A DNA stretch of 64,000 nt from Emticicia aquatilis (GCF_014644295.1 NZ_BMKK01000001.1:806001-870000); one strand, 5' to 3'. Shown: positions 27,201-35,695, numbered from the stretch's first letter. The notes: generated by a model from the letters alone, not told the origin. Made by a program: numbers and translations.

Positions 27201-30200
27201 GGCTGACAATGTTAATCATAAGCAAAACGGTATCTTTTTTCCTATCAACAATTTCTCTCCAAGTTCTATGACGAAACCTGTCATGGTCTTGATAAAAGTA
27301 GCTTACTATCGGACTAATTCTACGAATATCAATTTCGGTGTTATTTTCTGATTCAATTCTTAACTTAGCCAAGTAGTAAAAGATGCGTTCAAACTCAATA
27401 CCTACATTTGTTTCAGCATCTTTTGTTAAAGAAAACACCTCAGAAAATTTGATTTCTTTTCCAAATGTAAGTTGTAAGACCAACATTTTGTATAATAAAA
27501 CCTCATTAGGCTTACTCTCATCAATATTATATTCAAATTTCAATCGAGGTAGCTCAACATTTTCAATCAATTTCAAGATTGTTTCTTTGTCATTCGACAC
27601 CCTAAATACAAGGTAGGCAACCCTTATTTTGTGTGCATCAACAAAAGTATTATCTTTTTCCAAGTTCAACAGAACAGAAAGCATTTGTTGGGCTGAATTT
27701 TCATCTTTTTCGTCAATAAAATAATAGACTACTTCTTCTAAAATATTGATGTAGAAATTCAAATTTTCTTTGATTGAAAAATCAAGACAATTTATAAAAT
27801 CTTTAATTTTCTCACTTTCTTTTGTTTCAATGAGAAATTCCAAAAGACGATTTATTAATTCACTTTTTAATTTTACACTATCTTTTACATAGTAATCGTT
27901 ATGCGGGGTTTCATCTTCTCTTTCGATTTTAAGATTTTTTATTTGATTAATTACTTCTGTAATCGAGCTAAAATAGTGTACTATTAGAACCCACTCTTTT
28001 AATAACTCTTTTATTTCCTCCCTAAAACCAAAGCGTCTATTTTCTGAAATAAAAATACTATTTTCATTAACTTCAACTGGCTTTGCCATTCTATAAAGTA
28101 GTTTTGCATCAGTCTTTTTACCATTTGCATAATAGAACTGTGCTAACTTCATTTTTGATTTAAGAGTCTTTATATCATCAGAAGGCAAGAAAAGGTATTG
28201 TTTCAATATATCATTTTCAATGATTTCTGAGGAAGAATCAAAAAAAGTATCTTGATTAAAACTCCAAGCTCTTCTCGAAAATTCAGCAGAAAAGAAAGCA
28301 AATCGTAAAAGCAACTGTAAATCCTGCCTTTCAGCAGCAATATGTTGCCCCATACGCAAATCTTCAAAAACAAAATAATATGGTCGAAAACATTCTAATT
28401 GCTTATCAAAATAATCAGAGTTGGCTATCGAAATAAATTCATCAAATTGTTTAGATTCGAAAAGATAATACAGCCTATCAAATTGAAAAGTAAGAACGGC
28501 GGAAGATTTACTATATTCTGCTAATTTTTGATTTAACTCTAATTCTATGGACTCATCAAATATTAAATCAAATTGGTTTACAGCGGTCTTTTGTAGCAAA
28601 AATTGTTTAAAACTATTATGAAAGATTGTCCAAACATCAAATGTTTTATCAAAAAACTGATTTATAAAGTATGATAATTGTGATTGAACTTCTTTACTAA
28701 CTTTCCATTCATTTAATAATCTACTGTCAAATCCAAAACGCAGCCTTACGATTAAACCGAGTGTTTCAATCAGTTCAAACTTGTATTGGTAATCTCTCCA
28801 AATATTATCGTAATAGTCGTTTATATCACTAATTTGCTCAAATTGACTAAGTACAAACTCGATATCATCTGAATCTTTAATTCTCTTTAAAATAAAACTT
28901 AAATATAGTGGATGCCCCTCTGATAAAGCATAAATCCTTTCTTTTACATCAATGGTCAAAGGAATCGTTTTGTCAATTATTTGTAATATAACACTTTGAG
29001 ATAAAGGCTTTACGGTAATGCTTCTCTCTGAATCATTTTGTAATTTTAGAATCGAAGGGTGAATATCAGTAAATTTATAAGTCTGACTACCAAGTACAAT
29101 AAAAATGCCCTCTGGTATCGAATCTGTGGAAGGTAAATACTTGATAATACTATCATAAACCTTGTACTCTCTTGGAATGTGGTCTAAGCCATCAATGATA
29201 ATAATTGTCTTTTCTCCTTTTGTTAAATATTCACGATGTAGAAGGTTTAATTGCTTGACAAAAGTAGCTTGAATCTGCTCAATGCTATCTTTGTATGGAT
29301 AGACTTTTTCAGGGTAAAATCCCGTTTCTGCAATTTGAAATACCAAATCGAAAAATAAATTTTTAGCACTTCCCCTATCAGGGATATTTTGAATTTTATA
29401 TAAGTTTGAAAAGGCATAGTATTTTACAACTCTTTCATTCCGAGTTTTAATCCATTCGGTAAGCAGCGTAGATTTACCAGTTCCGGGTTTGCCGCTTAAT
29501 AAAACATAACCACCTGTGTGTTTTTCAATTGCTTCATTTAATTCAATAATAGTTTCAACATTTGGCGTGTAAATATCATAGTCAACAAAGAAATCGTGGT
29601 AGAATGTAGTAGATGTTTGTAGATTGAGGACTTTTAAAATTTCTTTCGAAGTAAATTTTACCTTGCTTTTGGGATTATGCAATTCTTCAAGAATAAATGA
29701 TTTATAACGACTATAGTTGTTTTCAATTTGCCATTTATTTTTATCGTCGGAATAGTTTGGTCTTTGGGCATCAAATTCAAAAATGAAATTTTTAAGGAAA
29801 TCATTAAAGTCATGTGCTAAAATGTTTAATTCGGACAATTCTTTTCTTATAAACTCATTCCAATCATCAGAAATCACTTCTCTGCTTTTTACTTTAGAGT
29901 AATAGTTAGTTAAAAAATCAGAGAAAGAACCAATGCTTTGTGTCCCTAATTTTAGAGTATCATCTTTTGAAGGTTGTTGAATGGTAATGATATATAAAAA
30001 TATTTTTTTTAGTGGATTTTGCTCTTTGACAACTTTCCAACTATCTATGAAATCGGGTAGCAATTCTTTAAAGTTACGATAAGAAAATTTCGGCATTGAG
30101 TCCTGTACTGACCATTTCATTTGGTAAGCATGAACTTCATCTTTTGTAGCGTATTGAATATCATCTACAATTCCAACCGTCGAATCTCCAATCTTAATCC

Positions 30201-30345
30201 ATTCAAGATTATTTTGAATTAAGAGCTGATAGGTTTTATCAACAAAAATCCCAATTTGCGGTTCTTTGCCCCCCAAATCTATTTTATCACCTTTTGCTGA
30301 ATTTTTTATTGCTTTTTCACGCTGAAAATCCTGTGTATTCATCAA
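24256..30345 (-). CDS. Giant nuclease-like/STAND NTPase, candidate phage sensor
   Basis: The 2029-residue protein has three parts. The N terminus (about 1-230) resembles Cap4/DUF4297-type PD-(D/E)XK nucleases: GIVDDIQYA near 58-66 and YQMKWS near 74-79 would supply the acidic and Q-x-K residues. A STAND-type P-loop NTPase follows with Walker A LLSGKPGTGKSTLL (about 279-292), Walker B TIIIIDGLDHIPREY (about 382-396) and the STAND GHPLYL motif near 476. The remaining 1500 residues are helical and repeat-like (TPR-like stretches such as GENDKAKEWLLNSY), suited to ligand recognition. Avs antiviral proteins share this plan. The start overlaps the upstream GTPase gene by 29 bp. Nuclease assignment is inference; the NTPase is clear. 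Confidence 0.8.
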   Translation of the reverse strand: MMNTQDFQREKAIKNSAKGDKIDLGGKEPQIGIFVDKTYQLLIQNNLEWIKIGDSTVGIVDDIQYATKDEVHAYQMKWSVQDSMPKFSYRNFKELLPDFIDSWKVVKEQNPLKKIFLYIITIQQPSKDDTLKLGTQSIGSFSDFLTNYYSKVKSREVISDDWNEFIRKELSELNILAHDFNDFLKNFIFEFDAQRPNYSDDKNKWQIENNYSRYKSFILEELHNPKSKVKFTSKEILKVLNLQTSTTFYHDFFVDYDIYTPNVETIIELNEAIEKHTGGYVLLSGKPGTGKSTLLTEWIKTRNERVVKYYAFSNLYKIQNIPDRGSAKNLFFDLVFQIAETGFYPEKVYPYKDSIEQIQATFVKQLNLLHREYLTKGEKTIIIIDGLDHIPREYKVYDSIIKYLPSTDSIPEGIFIVLGSQTYKFTDIHPSILKLQNDSERSITVKPLSQSVILQIIDKTIPLTIDVKERIYALSEGHPLYLSFILKRIKDSDDIEFVLSQFEQISDINDYYDNIWRDYQYKFELIETLGLIVRLRFGFDSRLLNEWKVSKEVQSQLSYFINQFFDKTFDVWTIFHNSFKQFLLQKTAVNQFDLIFDESIELELNQKLAEYSKSSAVLTFQFDRLYYLFESKQFDEFISIANSDYFDKQLECFRPYYFVFEDLRMGQHIAAERQDLQLLLRFAFFSAEFSRRAWSFNQDTFFDSSSEIIENDILKQYLFLPSDDIKTLKSKMKLAQFYYANGKKTDAKLLYRMAKPVEVNENSIFISENRRFGFREEIKELLKEWVLIVHYFSSITEVINQIKNLKIEREDETPHNDYYVKDSVKLKSELINRLLEFLIETKESEKIKDFINCLDFSIKENLNFYINILEEVVYYFIDEKDENSAQQMLSVLLNLEKDNTFVDAHKIRVAYLVFRVSNDKETILKLIENVELPRLKFEYNIDESKPNEVLLYKMLVLQLTFGKEIKFSEVFSLTKDAETNVGIEFERIFYYLAKLRIESENNTEIDIRRISPIVSYFYQDHDRFRHRTWREIVDRKKDTVLLMINIVSLYDIDSIQKLWKFYLQQFEEYPKYWGSFDFKITILIKLYRIGLDKNEVKIYLQEFGKESVKQESGLDGRIEQSLKLSGYWAELGENDKAKEWLLNSYKESLGVGYRKDYQIQFWMKWIEKINKIEPEKAYLRLEWLNSINSHVERTTENAGTDISEPLLKEILRINLLDGVIQLKWQLEQDLIGYSSSLSLFIETALKNTNQNNFYILFDVWGKLFIYTHRYSDTDLLKKIITRAKAIFAVNQYDNFLNKLRYYLSVNPISEFRELYYEVLIDFGIDFETDLEILKPTLEEKQPKNLKLNDGKELNVDEVNDTINSFEDIWAYFIKQDNSYSNEFDWQPVFEKQKNYLNESNIRKLFDFLKGRSYEREKLFFDLASLSIKKGFTTIGKEITYQILSSSSNTWLHHYDGAKRLEAFRLLIEIDGEKARKEAFTDYSAKTVDNHSSDLFEIEKILEVIYPNYHVKDVWQEMESYLKRLLATADINTNLPKFSQQKKDLDYVIADLLLFYSDQNVLTLSQTAIAIYIKCLSEGNEGFIVRLKTYCLESTYKSQLNSIQILYCTSAANNEVLKNFFDELRVLTKSKLFEVSNKAKDLLYEYTDYEEEYISHFQKESNWKLYRNKLLLQNEKSNDFNIRFKNEEVQIEDILNMSENIVRVLSDILGLGEHVWESKILSICQIIEIQPEFQNYFIKTPQYLEIESRRFILGFIIAKIANNLLLKEIYDLGFIQQEFVEIFDYLTNSIDKDYPKIEIHQRPKFINGIIHEGFKEYGDKSHYHLKDDWYLNVGQNLDNYQYQYNDFVIIAESSFIRCLGNDLECEARNTFISRMNRQIYNPHFPFEQVNHRLIEDYSNLQLTDRDLIILNASNFIQLCPERSSYWVVFNPAIAIQMGWKLCKEGLFRWQDKDGNLMVESKFWIDGNTFTKPPHFKSEAGAGWYVIASNKAFEQLKNKFKLKHHTIFIRKQRNQDNIWSEKSASSTSIIL

Positions 30346-32587
30346 TTTCTTTTTTGAGGTTTATTGTGTCAGTAGCTAAACCTTTTAAATCAATGAATGT
30401 TCTTTGATAAAGGTCTTTTTCGGCTTCCGAAACCTGATTCCCAAACTCTTTCATTTGGTTTTCTAAATCAAGTGTATAAGCATTAATTTTCCTTTGTGCA
30501 TAATTGTAAATATCTGCTACTTGCTGGTCTATTGTACTGTAATAAACAGACTTAATTTTTGGAATAATTTTGTCAATTCTATTTTCTACCTCTTTATTTA
30601 TTTTTTTGATTTGGTTTATTCTTCTGTCTTCTGCTCCAAAAATTAAATTCCCAATTAAAGAGATTACTCCAATAGCTAAACCACCAAGTGGATTTAGTAA
30701 TGAACTTACTAAACCTGCAAATACACTTGTACCAAATAATGAAGTATAGTCAAAACTTGGTTTATTAAATCCTTCTATTTCTGAAATATCTACCACCTGT
30801 TGTTGATTATAATGGTATATATATTCCCTAAGTTGCTTGAAATTTGATTCAATTTGCTCATTTATCGTATTTTTCATAGCCTCTAATTGATATTGGTGTG
30901 TGTGATTGCAATTTTCAATGAGATTATTTACTCTTGTTCTTAAATAATCTCTAATTATATTTTCATCTGGAAGGGAAGTAGTTAAAGGAATACTTTGTAA
31001 TTCAGAATCCAAATTTTTTAGCAAACTTGATTTAGCATTATCAATTTGAATAGTAAGTTGATTGAATAAGTTTTCCTTTTGAATAAATAAAGTATTGTGC
31101 AAAGAAGGTACTTTTTGTTGTATGTCTTTAATCATAGAATCTATTTTTCCTCTTGCTTCGTCATCTACCAATCGGCTTTTGAGAATTTCTTCAAAATTAC
31201 TTATCGAATATTGTATTTCTCTGCATAATCCAGAAAGGTTTGTTAATCCATTTTTATTATTGTTTAAGATAAAAGACCATAAGTCTTTCTCTAAACTTTG
31301 TATAGAATCATAGTTTTGATTTTTTTGAGGTTTTGAAGTGGTACTTGTGAAGAAAATTTTACTCGATACCCTGTTTTCTAATTGATGCCTGTTTAAATCA
31401 ATTTGAATTCGTTTTTTCAATTCTGAAAGTGTACTATCTGATAGAACATCTACTTTGTTGAAAATTAGAAAGAATTTGTCTGCCTCTGCTCCTAAAATAT
31501 CAATATGCTCCTTTATATCTCTGCGAAAAATGAATCCACCTGTTTCGGCAGATGAGGCATCTATCAAGTATAAAATGACATTCGCTTTTGATGCTGCTTG
31601 ATAAGCGTAGTCATAAATACTATCGTTAGGGTCGTCTAATCCCGGTATATCAAAAATCGAAATTCCACGTTCAAGCTGTCTATTTTTGGCTTTTATAGCT
31701 ACCGTTTTTACTTTTTTATTATTATCTTGATTAAAGTCTTGGGAAGCAAACTGTTCTATTATTTTTGCATCAAGTGGATATTCTTCAATCTTACCATCAA
31801 GAAAATATACCGAAACATGTTCTTTTTTACTTGAAATAATCTGGATTGGTACTCCCGTTGTCTGAAAAAATCCAACGGGTGAGAGGTTCTTATTCAAAAG
31901 CCGATTAATCAAACTACTCTTCCCAGCACGAGAAGGTCCAGATATGGCGATGCGATAGATAGAATTTTCAATATTAGAATGTAAAGTTTCTGACGAAATT
32001 TTGTTGGTTTGAAAATCGAATCTACTTGCTATTGAATCTAAACATTCAATTTTATCTTGGCATAACTCCCTGATTCTAAAATATGTATCAGGTTCTATCA
32101 ATTTTTTAGGTGAATTCTTAAAGTTATTCACATAATCCCTAATGGAATTTAATGTGTTTTTAGATAGAATATTCGACTTCGGAATATATAGAGATTTAGT
32201 TGATTGATTTATCCAATTTGGTTCTTTATCTAAATCTGAGATAAGTGAATCGTTAATCCAGATATAGTAAAATATGTCCGTTTCCAAATCTTCTAAAACG
32301 AGCATAACTGGAATATTGGTTCTAAACCACTCAATAATTTTCTTCGTTTCGATTTTAAATACTATCGAATCCCCTTGAATTTTAATGCGTTCGGTTGATT
32401 TTAATTGAACAGCGAAGTATTTGTTATCATTCCGATAATGTTCATCTTTTAAGGTATGCCGAGTTGTAGTTCCTACAAAGACATCAATACCATAGTCTTT
32501 AAAATTCCACGATGTAGTCCAAGGCTCTACTAACGCCTCAAAATCTCTTTTCGATTTAGCTTCTTTTAGATGTGAAGAAATTACCAT
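30317..32587 (-). CDS. DUF4365-dynamin-like GTPase fusion protein
   Basis: The 756-residue protein starts with a DUF4365 domain (about 6-140), a PD-(D/E)XK-like fold with DYGIDVFVG and YFAVQLKSTE. A GTPase follows: G1 ISGPSRAGKSSLINRL near 212-224, G3 FDIPGLDDP near 314 and G4 FNKVDVL near 377. The rest is long coiled coil interrupted by a hydrophobic hairpin (SVFAGLVSSLLNPLGGLAIG to about 645), as in dynamin-like proteins that insert in membranes. It is the first gene of a two-gene operon with the giant NTPase. Dynamin-like proteins and DUF4365 both occur in defence loci, but this fusion and pairing are not a system I can name. Confidence 0.85.
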   Translation of the reverse strand: MVISSHLKEAKSKRDFEALVEPWTTSWNFKDYGIDVFVGTTTRHTLKDEHYRNDNKYFAVQLKSTERIKIQGDSIVFKIETKKIIEWFRTNIPVMLVLEDLETDIFYYIWINDSLISDLDKEPNWINQSTKSLYIPKSNILSKNTLNSIRDYVNNFKNSPKKLIEPDTYFRIRELCQDKIECLDSIASRFDFQTNKISSETLHSNIENSIYRIAISGPSRAGKSSLINRLLNKNLSPVGFFQTTGVPIQIISSKKEHVSVYFLDGKIEEYPLDAKIIEQFASQDFNQDNNKKVKTVAIKAKNRQLERGISIFDIPGLDDPNDSIYDYAYQAASKANVILYLIDASSAETGGFIFRRDIKEHIDILGAEADKFFLIFNKVDVLSDSTLSELKKRIQIDLNRHQLENRVSSKIFFTSTTSKPQKNQNYDSIQSLEKDLWSFILNNNKNGLTNLSGLCREIQYSISNFEEILKSRLVDDEARGKIDSMIKDIQQKVPSLHNTLFIQKENLFNQLTIQIDNAKSSLLKNLDSELQSIPLTTSLPDENIIRDYLRTRVNNLIENCNHTHQYQLEAMKNTINEQIESNFKQLREYIYHYNQQQVVDISEIEGFNKPSFDYTSLFGTSVFAGLVSSLLNPLGGLAIGVISLIGNLIFGAEDRRINQIKKINKEVENRIDKIIPKIKSVYYSTIDQQVADIYNYAQRKINAYTLDLENQMKEFGNQVSEAEKDLYQRTFIDLKGLATDTINLKKEIDEYTGFSA

Positions 32588-32618
32588 AATTTACGTAAGT
32601 CGTATTAATAAGTTTACC

Positions 32619-32626
32619 CAAATTTA
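32619..32626 (-). promoter_or_regulatory. Candidate -7 box of the GTPase/NTPase operon
   Basis: On the minus strand TAAATTTG fits the Bacteroidota TAnnTTTG element about 32 bp upstream of the GTPase start codon. I found no well-placed TTG at the -33 position, so the call is weak. Confidence 0.3.
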
Positions 32627-32875
32627 TGTATTTTGAATAGAAAACGAGGGTAAACAAAATTATTTGTTTACAATAAGGAATAATTCATACGTCCCACCCA
32701 CCAAACCACACCCAACGCACAGTCAGCTAAATAACCAACCATAACAAAGGCTTTTCAAAAGGCTAATCGTTGTTACGTTTGCCCATAGCCAACTTACCAA
32801 ACGCACGGCTAACACACCCACCCGATTATTTTGCTTACACACAGGCTACCCGCAGCCTACCAAATCTTACTATTT

Positions 32876-33013
32876 CATGTTATTTCATAAATAAGATTCC
32901 GTAGGCCGCTCCTGCAATAAGGTAGCCATCATCTGCTTTTCTCCGTTGCCTGAGAGATGTCCACAATGGAATTGCGAAGGCAAAGAAAAGCAGACCATGG
33001 CTGACATAACATT
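32876..33013. repeat. Large imperfect inverted repeat IR-A
   Basis: AGCCATCATCTGCTTTTCT on the left pairs with AGAAAAGCAGACCATGGCT on the right apart from a small internal mismatch. Outside it ATGTTAT pairs with ATAACAT, and inside TTGCC pairs with GGCAA. No gene overlaps it. Confidence 0.6.
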
Positions 33014-33029
33014 CATAAAAACTTCCCTT

Positions 33030-33440
33030 GCTGCCTGCCAAATCCTAATGGTTTTCTAACAACCAAACTCGAAGCTCCCGTCAAACACTCTCAAAGAAAA
33101 ATAAACCTCGAATTTACCTCACTGACACGCCCAATCCGAAAGCCGCCAACAAAAAGAGAACAGCAAAATTGCAGCCAGTAGCTTCTTGATAGACAAGGGT
33201 AAATAAACTCGTTTGTGCAACTTGGACTCACTCCGTTCGCCTACGTTTCCGCACTTCGCCCTTGTCTATCAAGCTACTGTCTGCATTCTATTTAGCGTTC
33301 TTTTTTGTTTTTGGCGGTTTTCGTTTTTGGGTTCGTCGTGCCAGCGAGGCAAATTTATCAGAGGTTTATCTCTCTTTGAGAGGTAACAGATTGACCTTCG
33401 GTCAGGGTCGCTTCGAGTTGAAAACCATTAGGCTTTAGCA
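33030..33440. repeat. Very long imperfect inverted repeat IR-B (arms about 170 nt)
   Basis: The arms 33030-33199 and 33258-33440 are imperfect reverse complements of each other over their whole length. Matched blocks from outside in include CCTAATGGTTTTC/GAAAACCATTAGG, CTCGAAGC/GCTTCGAG, CTCTCAAAGA/TCTTTGAGAG, ATAAACCTC/GAGGTTTAT, CCGCCAA/TTGGCGG and TTGATAGACAAGGG/CCCTTGTCTATCAA. The 58-nt centre is single-stranded in the simplest fold. The stretch 32588-33596 contains this, IR-A and no convincing gene. It could be a structured RNA, a DNA hairpin used in transfer or replication, or the remains of an inverted duplication. Confidence 0.75.
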
Positions 33441-33596
33441 GCCCACAAAAATTAAAAAAGGTGGCGATTTTTAGTTCTTTCTTTCCTCTTCCATTTACCA
33501 GCGAGAAGTCGAAGAAAAGCAAAAATACCTTATAAATCATTACCAACTCTTTCATATTTATTAAATGCCCCAATGTATGAAAAGAGCAACAAAATG

Positions 33597-33618
33597 CCCC
33601 TTTAGGGGTTAGGGGTTA
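33597..33618. repeat. Palindromic repeat family R2, copy 2
   Basis: CCCCTTTAGGGG is followed by the tail TTAGGGGTTA, ending 8 bp before the start codon at 33626. The same inner palindrome occurs in frame at 35739. Confidence 0.6.
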
Positions 33619-33625
33619 TACCAAA

Positions 33626-33898
33626 ATGAAGACTTTTTACCTCCGTTCGATTTGTAGCAATTGGTTTTACTGCATAGCTGAAAATGCCTGTATTATCATT
33701 TTTAAAGCTACTTTTTATCCTTCAATCAGTCTTTGTGCAGTTTGTCCAACTGAGATTCATGACGACCTCGTTGAGTGTTCCGAATCGGAATATTTAGAGG
33801 TAAGAAACGAGGTTCTAAAAAGGCTAAATATCAATATTCCAAAGCATCAAATTCAAGATTTTTCAATACCAGTTTACCCCGACTATTCAAGTTTATAA
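33626..33898 (+). CDS. Small cysteine-containing protein of unknown function
   Basis: The 90-residue product has a cysteine-rich N-terminal half (SICSNWFYCIAENAC, CAVCPTEIHDDL) and a charged helical end (ESEYLEVRNEVLKRLNI). CAVC and the earlier cysteines might bind a metal, but spacing is irregular. It lies 46 bp before the next gene in the same direction. I recognise no family, and coding potential is moderate. Confidence 0.5.
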   Translation: MKTFYLRSICSNWFYCIAENACIIIFKATFYPSISLCAVCPTEIHDDLVECSESEYLEVRNEVLKRLNINIPKHQIQDFSIPVYPDYSSL

Positions 33899-33943
33899 CA
33901 AGCATTTTTTAATCATTTTCAATATTTTAAACACTTTTCAATT

Positions 33944-34603
33944 ATGTCAAATCGTAAATCAAACACCGCAAAAACAGCCCAAGCAACCAAATTGTATTTA
34001 TTGCCACAAGTGGACAAAGAAACAGGCGAAGAAATTTTTGTTCCAAAATACAAATACATTCCAGGTTCGCCCAAGCAGTACCGTTACAACTCCCAAAATG
34101 GTCAGTTTAATATCAACGGTGAGCGTATTTTATTAGATGGCAAAGGTTCGCCAATTACTCAATTTAGTTTTCAACCCATTGCGTGGAGAATATTTGAAGC
34201 CCCAATGTTTGGCCGAGACCGTGCCGATAAGTGGTGTGAAATATTTTTCATCGACGACAAAAATTGTGTTTCGTGTATCATGTTCAACAATACCACATTG
34301 GAAGAACTCAATAAATTAGCCGAACAAATGTTTTACGATGATATTACTTTGGCTGATATAGTGCTAACCATGAAGCCCGAAAAAATCGAATCGAAAACCG
34401 AAAATAAATCTTGGTACATTGGGCGTTTTTCTTACGACTACGCAGAAAAAAATAAAGTTGCCGAACTCCAAGAATTTGCCAACGACTACCCAATTTTCAG
34501 ACGTGATACAATCACAGAAACAGCCATCTATTTGGCAAAATCCGAAAATTTCCACATTCCACCCAAAGCAGAGGTTTTAGAAGAAGCCAAGCAAGCCGCC
34601 TAA
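33944..34603 (+). CDS. Conserved-looking accessory protein of unknown function
   Basis: The 219-residue soluble protein begins with a basic, polar stretch, followed by a mixed alpha/beta region (IPGSPKQYRYNSQNGQFNIN, FSFQPIAWRIFEAPMFGR, WCEIFFIDDKNCVSCIMFNN). There are no signal or membrane segments. It precedes a DUF932 gene and a RecE-like nuclease gene. The setting suggests a DNA-processing role, for example single-strand binding or annealing, but nothing in the sequence proves it. The composition and codon use look fully coding. Confidence 0.8.
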   Translation: MSNRKSNTAKTAQATKLYLLPQVDKETGEEIFVPKYKYIPGSPKQYRYNSQNGQFNINGERILLDGKGSPITQFSFQPIAWRIFEAPMFGRDRADKWCEIFFIDDKNCVSCIMFNNTTLEELNKLAEQMFYDDITLADIVLTMKPEKIESKTENKSWYIGRFSYDYAEKNKVAELQEFANDYPIFRRDTITETAIYLAKSENFHIPPKAEVLEEAKQAA

Positions 34604-34640
34604 AATTAAATTCATTAATTCACTATCTCATTCCTTTTAA

Positions 34641-34679
34641 CTCCCTTCCCTATCAGGGAAGGGTTAGGGATGGGGCTAA
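34641..34679. repeat. Palindromic repeat family R2, copy 3
   Basis: CCCTTCCCT (34643-34651) pairs perfectly with AGGGAAGGG (34655-34663) around ATC and is followed by TTAGGGATGGGGCTAA. It fills the gap between two genes. Confidence 0.6.
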
Positions 34680-34691
34680 ACTTACAAACCA

Positions 34692-35519
34692 ATGAAACCA
34701 ACACAAAACACCATATCTTGGGAAATCGAACAAAAGCCCATCTATTCAAATAATAGCCAGTTAAGAAACTACCAAGCAATTTTTAGAAACGATAACGGTC
34801 AACTCCTAAACGTAGCAAAAACAAGCTACACACCAACCCCCAACCAAAGATTTGTAGAAGTAGTTGAAAAAATGCAAGAAATCACAGGTTTTCCGCTACA
34901 AACTTATGACGAGTTCGAGGGAGGAAAAAAGGTTTTAGCATTTCTTGAATGTACCGAAGCAATCAAAGTTTATGGCTATGATTTCAAAGATTATATGATT
35001 ATCGGCAACAGCCACGACAGCAGCACAGGCTTTTTTATGGGTAATAGTTCAAAAATGATTCGTTGCTCAAATCGCTTTTCAAAAATCTTTCGCCAGTTGC
35101 AAGTACATCACACAAAAAACCATGATGGAAAAATTGATGGTTTACTCAGATACTTTGAAACGTATATGCGTGAACGTAAAGAATTATATATCAAAATGGC
35201 ACGAATGCACACCGCCAAAATCGACAGCTCAATCAAAAAGGCATTAGTTGAGCGATTGACAAGAATGAACGAAGAGGAAAAATTGGGTATTGCCGAACTC
35301 TCACCAAGAAAAAGAAATCTAATTGATAACATAAACGCATCAATCGAAAGAGAATGCCTTGATTTAGGCGATACCGCTTTTGGACTTTTACAAGGCATTA
35401 CGCACCACACAACCCACGTAAGAAAAAATAAAGAAGAAGTTTTTGGAAACGTATTAGGCGGAGCCGCCCGAATCAACGAAGAAGCATTTAGATTTTGTGA
35501 ACAATTAATTGCTGCCTGA
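34692..35519 (+). CDS. DUF932-family protein
   Basis: The 275-residue protein matches the DUF932 (phage/plasmid-like) pattern: an N-terminal YRNDNGQLLNVAKTSYTPTP segment, the central ECTEAIKVYGYDFKDYMIIG and SHDSSTGFFMGNSSKMIRCS, then a helical C terminus. DUF932 proteins are common on phages and plasmids, and their biochemical role is unknown. The TGA stop is formed by bases of a palindromic repeat (R1) that begins at 35515, so the C terminus may have been trimmed by the insertion. Confidence 0.82.
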   Translation: MKPTQNTISWEIEQKPIYSNNSQLRNYQAIFRNDNGQLLNVAKTSYTPTPNQRFVEVVEKMQEITGFPLQTYDEFEGGKKVLAFLECTEAIKVYGYDFKDYMIIGNSHDSSTGFFMGNSSKMIRCSNRFSKIFRQLQVHHTKNHDGKIDGLLRYFETYMRERKELYIKMARMHTAKIDSSIKKALVERLTRMNEEEKLGIAELSPRKRNLIDNINASIERECLDLGDTAFGLLQGITHHTTHVRKNKEEVFGNVLGGAARINEEAFRFCEQLIAA

Positions 35520-35532
35520 GCGTAGCCGAAGG
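35515..35532. repeat. Palindromic repeat family R1, copy 2 (supplies a stop codon)
   Basis: The core GAGCGTAGCCGA (one base different from the other copies) is flanked by CCT and AGG. The TGA of the DUF932 gene lies at its left edge, and the next small gene starts immediately after it. Confidence 0.55.
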
Positions 35533-35533
35533 T

Positions 35534-35695
35534 ATGTATAAATTTTTAACGAAAAAAGGGCTTGTATTCAAAACCGAGTACAGCCCTAAAGAAATCTCAA
35601 AGTTTTATCATTTTGACGCTTTCGACAGCAAAGCAAATAGATTTGTCATTCTGACAAAAGACGTAGATTTCAAAACATTTGAATATATAGACTAA
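35534..35695 (+). CDS. Small protein, 53 residues, unknown function
   Basis: The frame opens with ATG two bases after repeat R1 and encodes MYKFLTKKGLVFKTEYSPKE and continues to KTFEYID. It is rich in lysine and aromatic residues and looks like a compact soluble domain. It lies in line between the DUF932 and RecE-like genes with short gaps on both sides. No family was recognised. Confidence 0.6.
   Translation: MYKFLTKKGLVFKTEYSPKEISKFYHFDAFDSKANRFVILTKDVDFKTFEYID

Noticed and set aside
33358-33573. Minus-strand open frame of 71 codons
   Set aside because: It lies largely on the right arm of the long inverted repeat, so its openness follows from that structure rather than coding.
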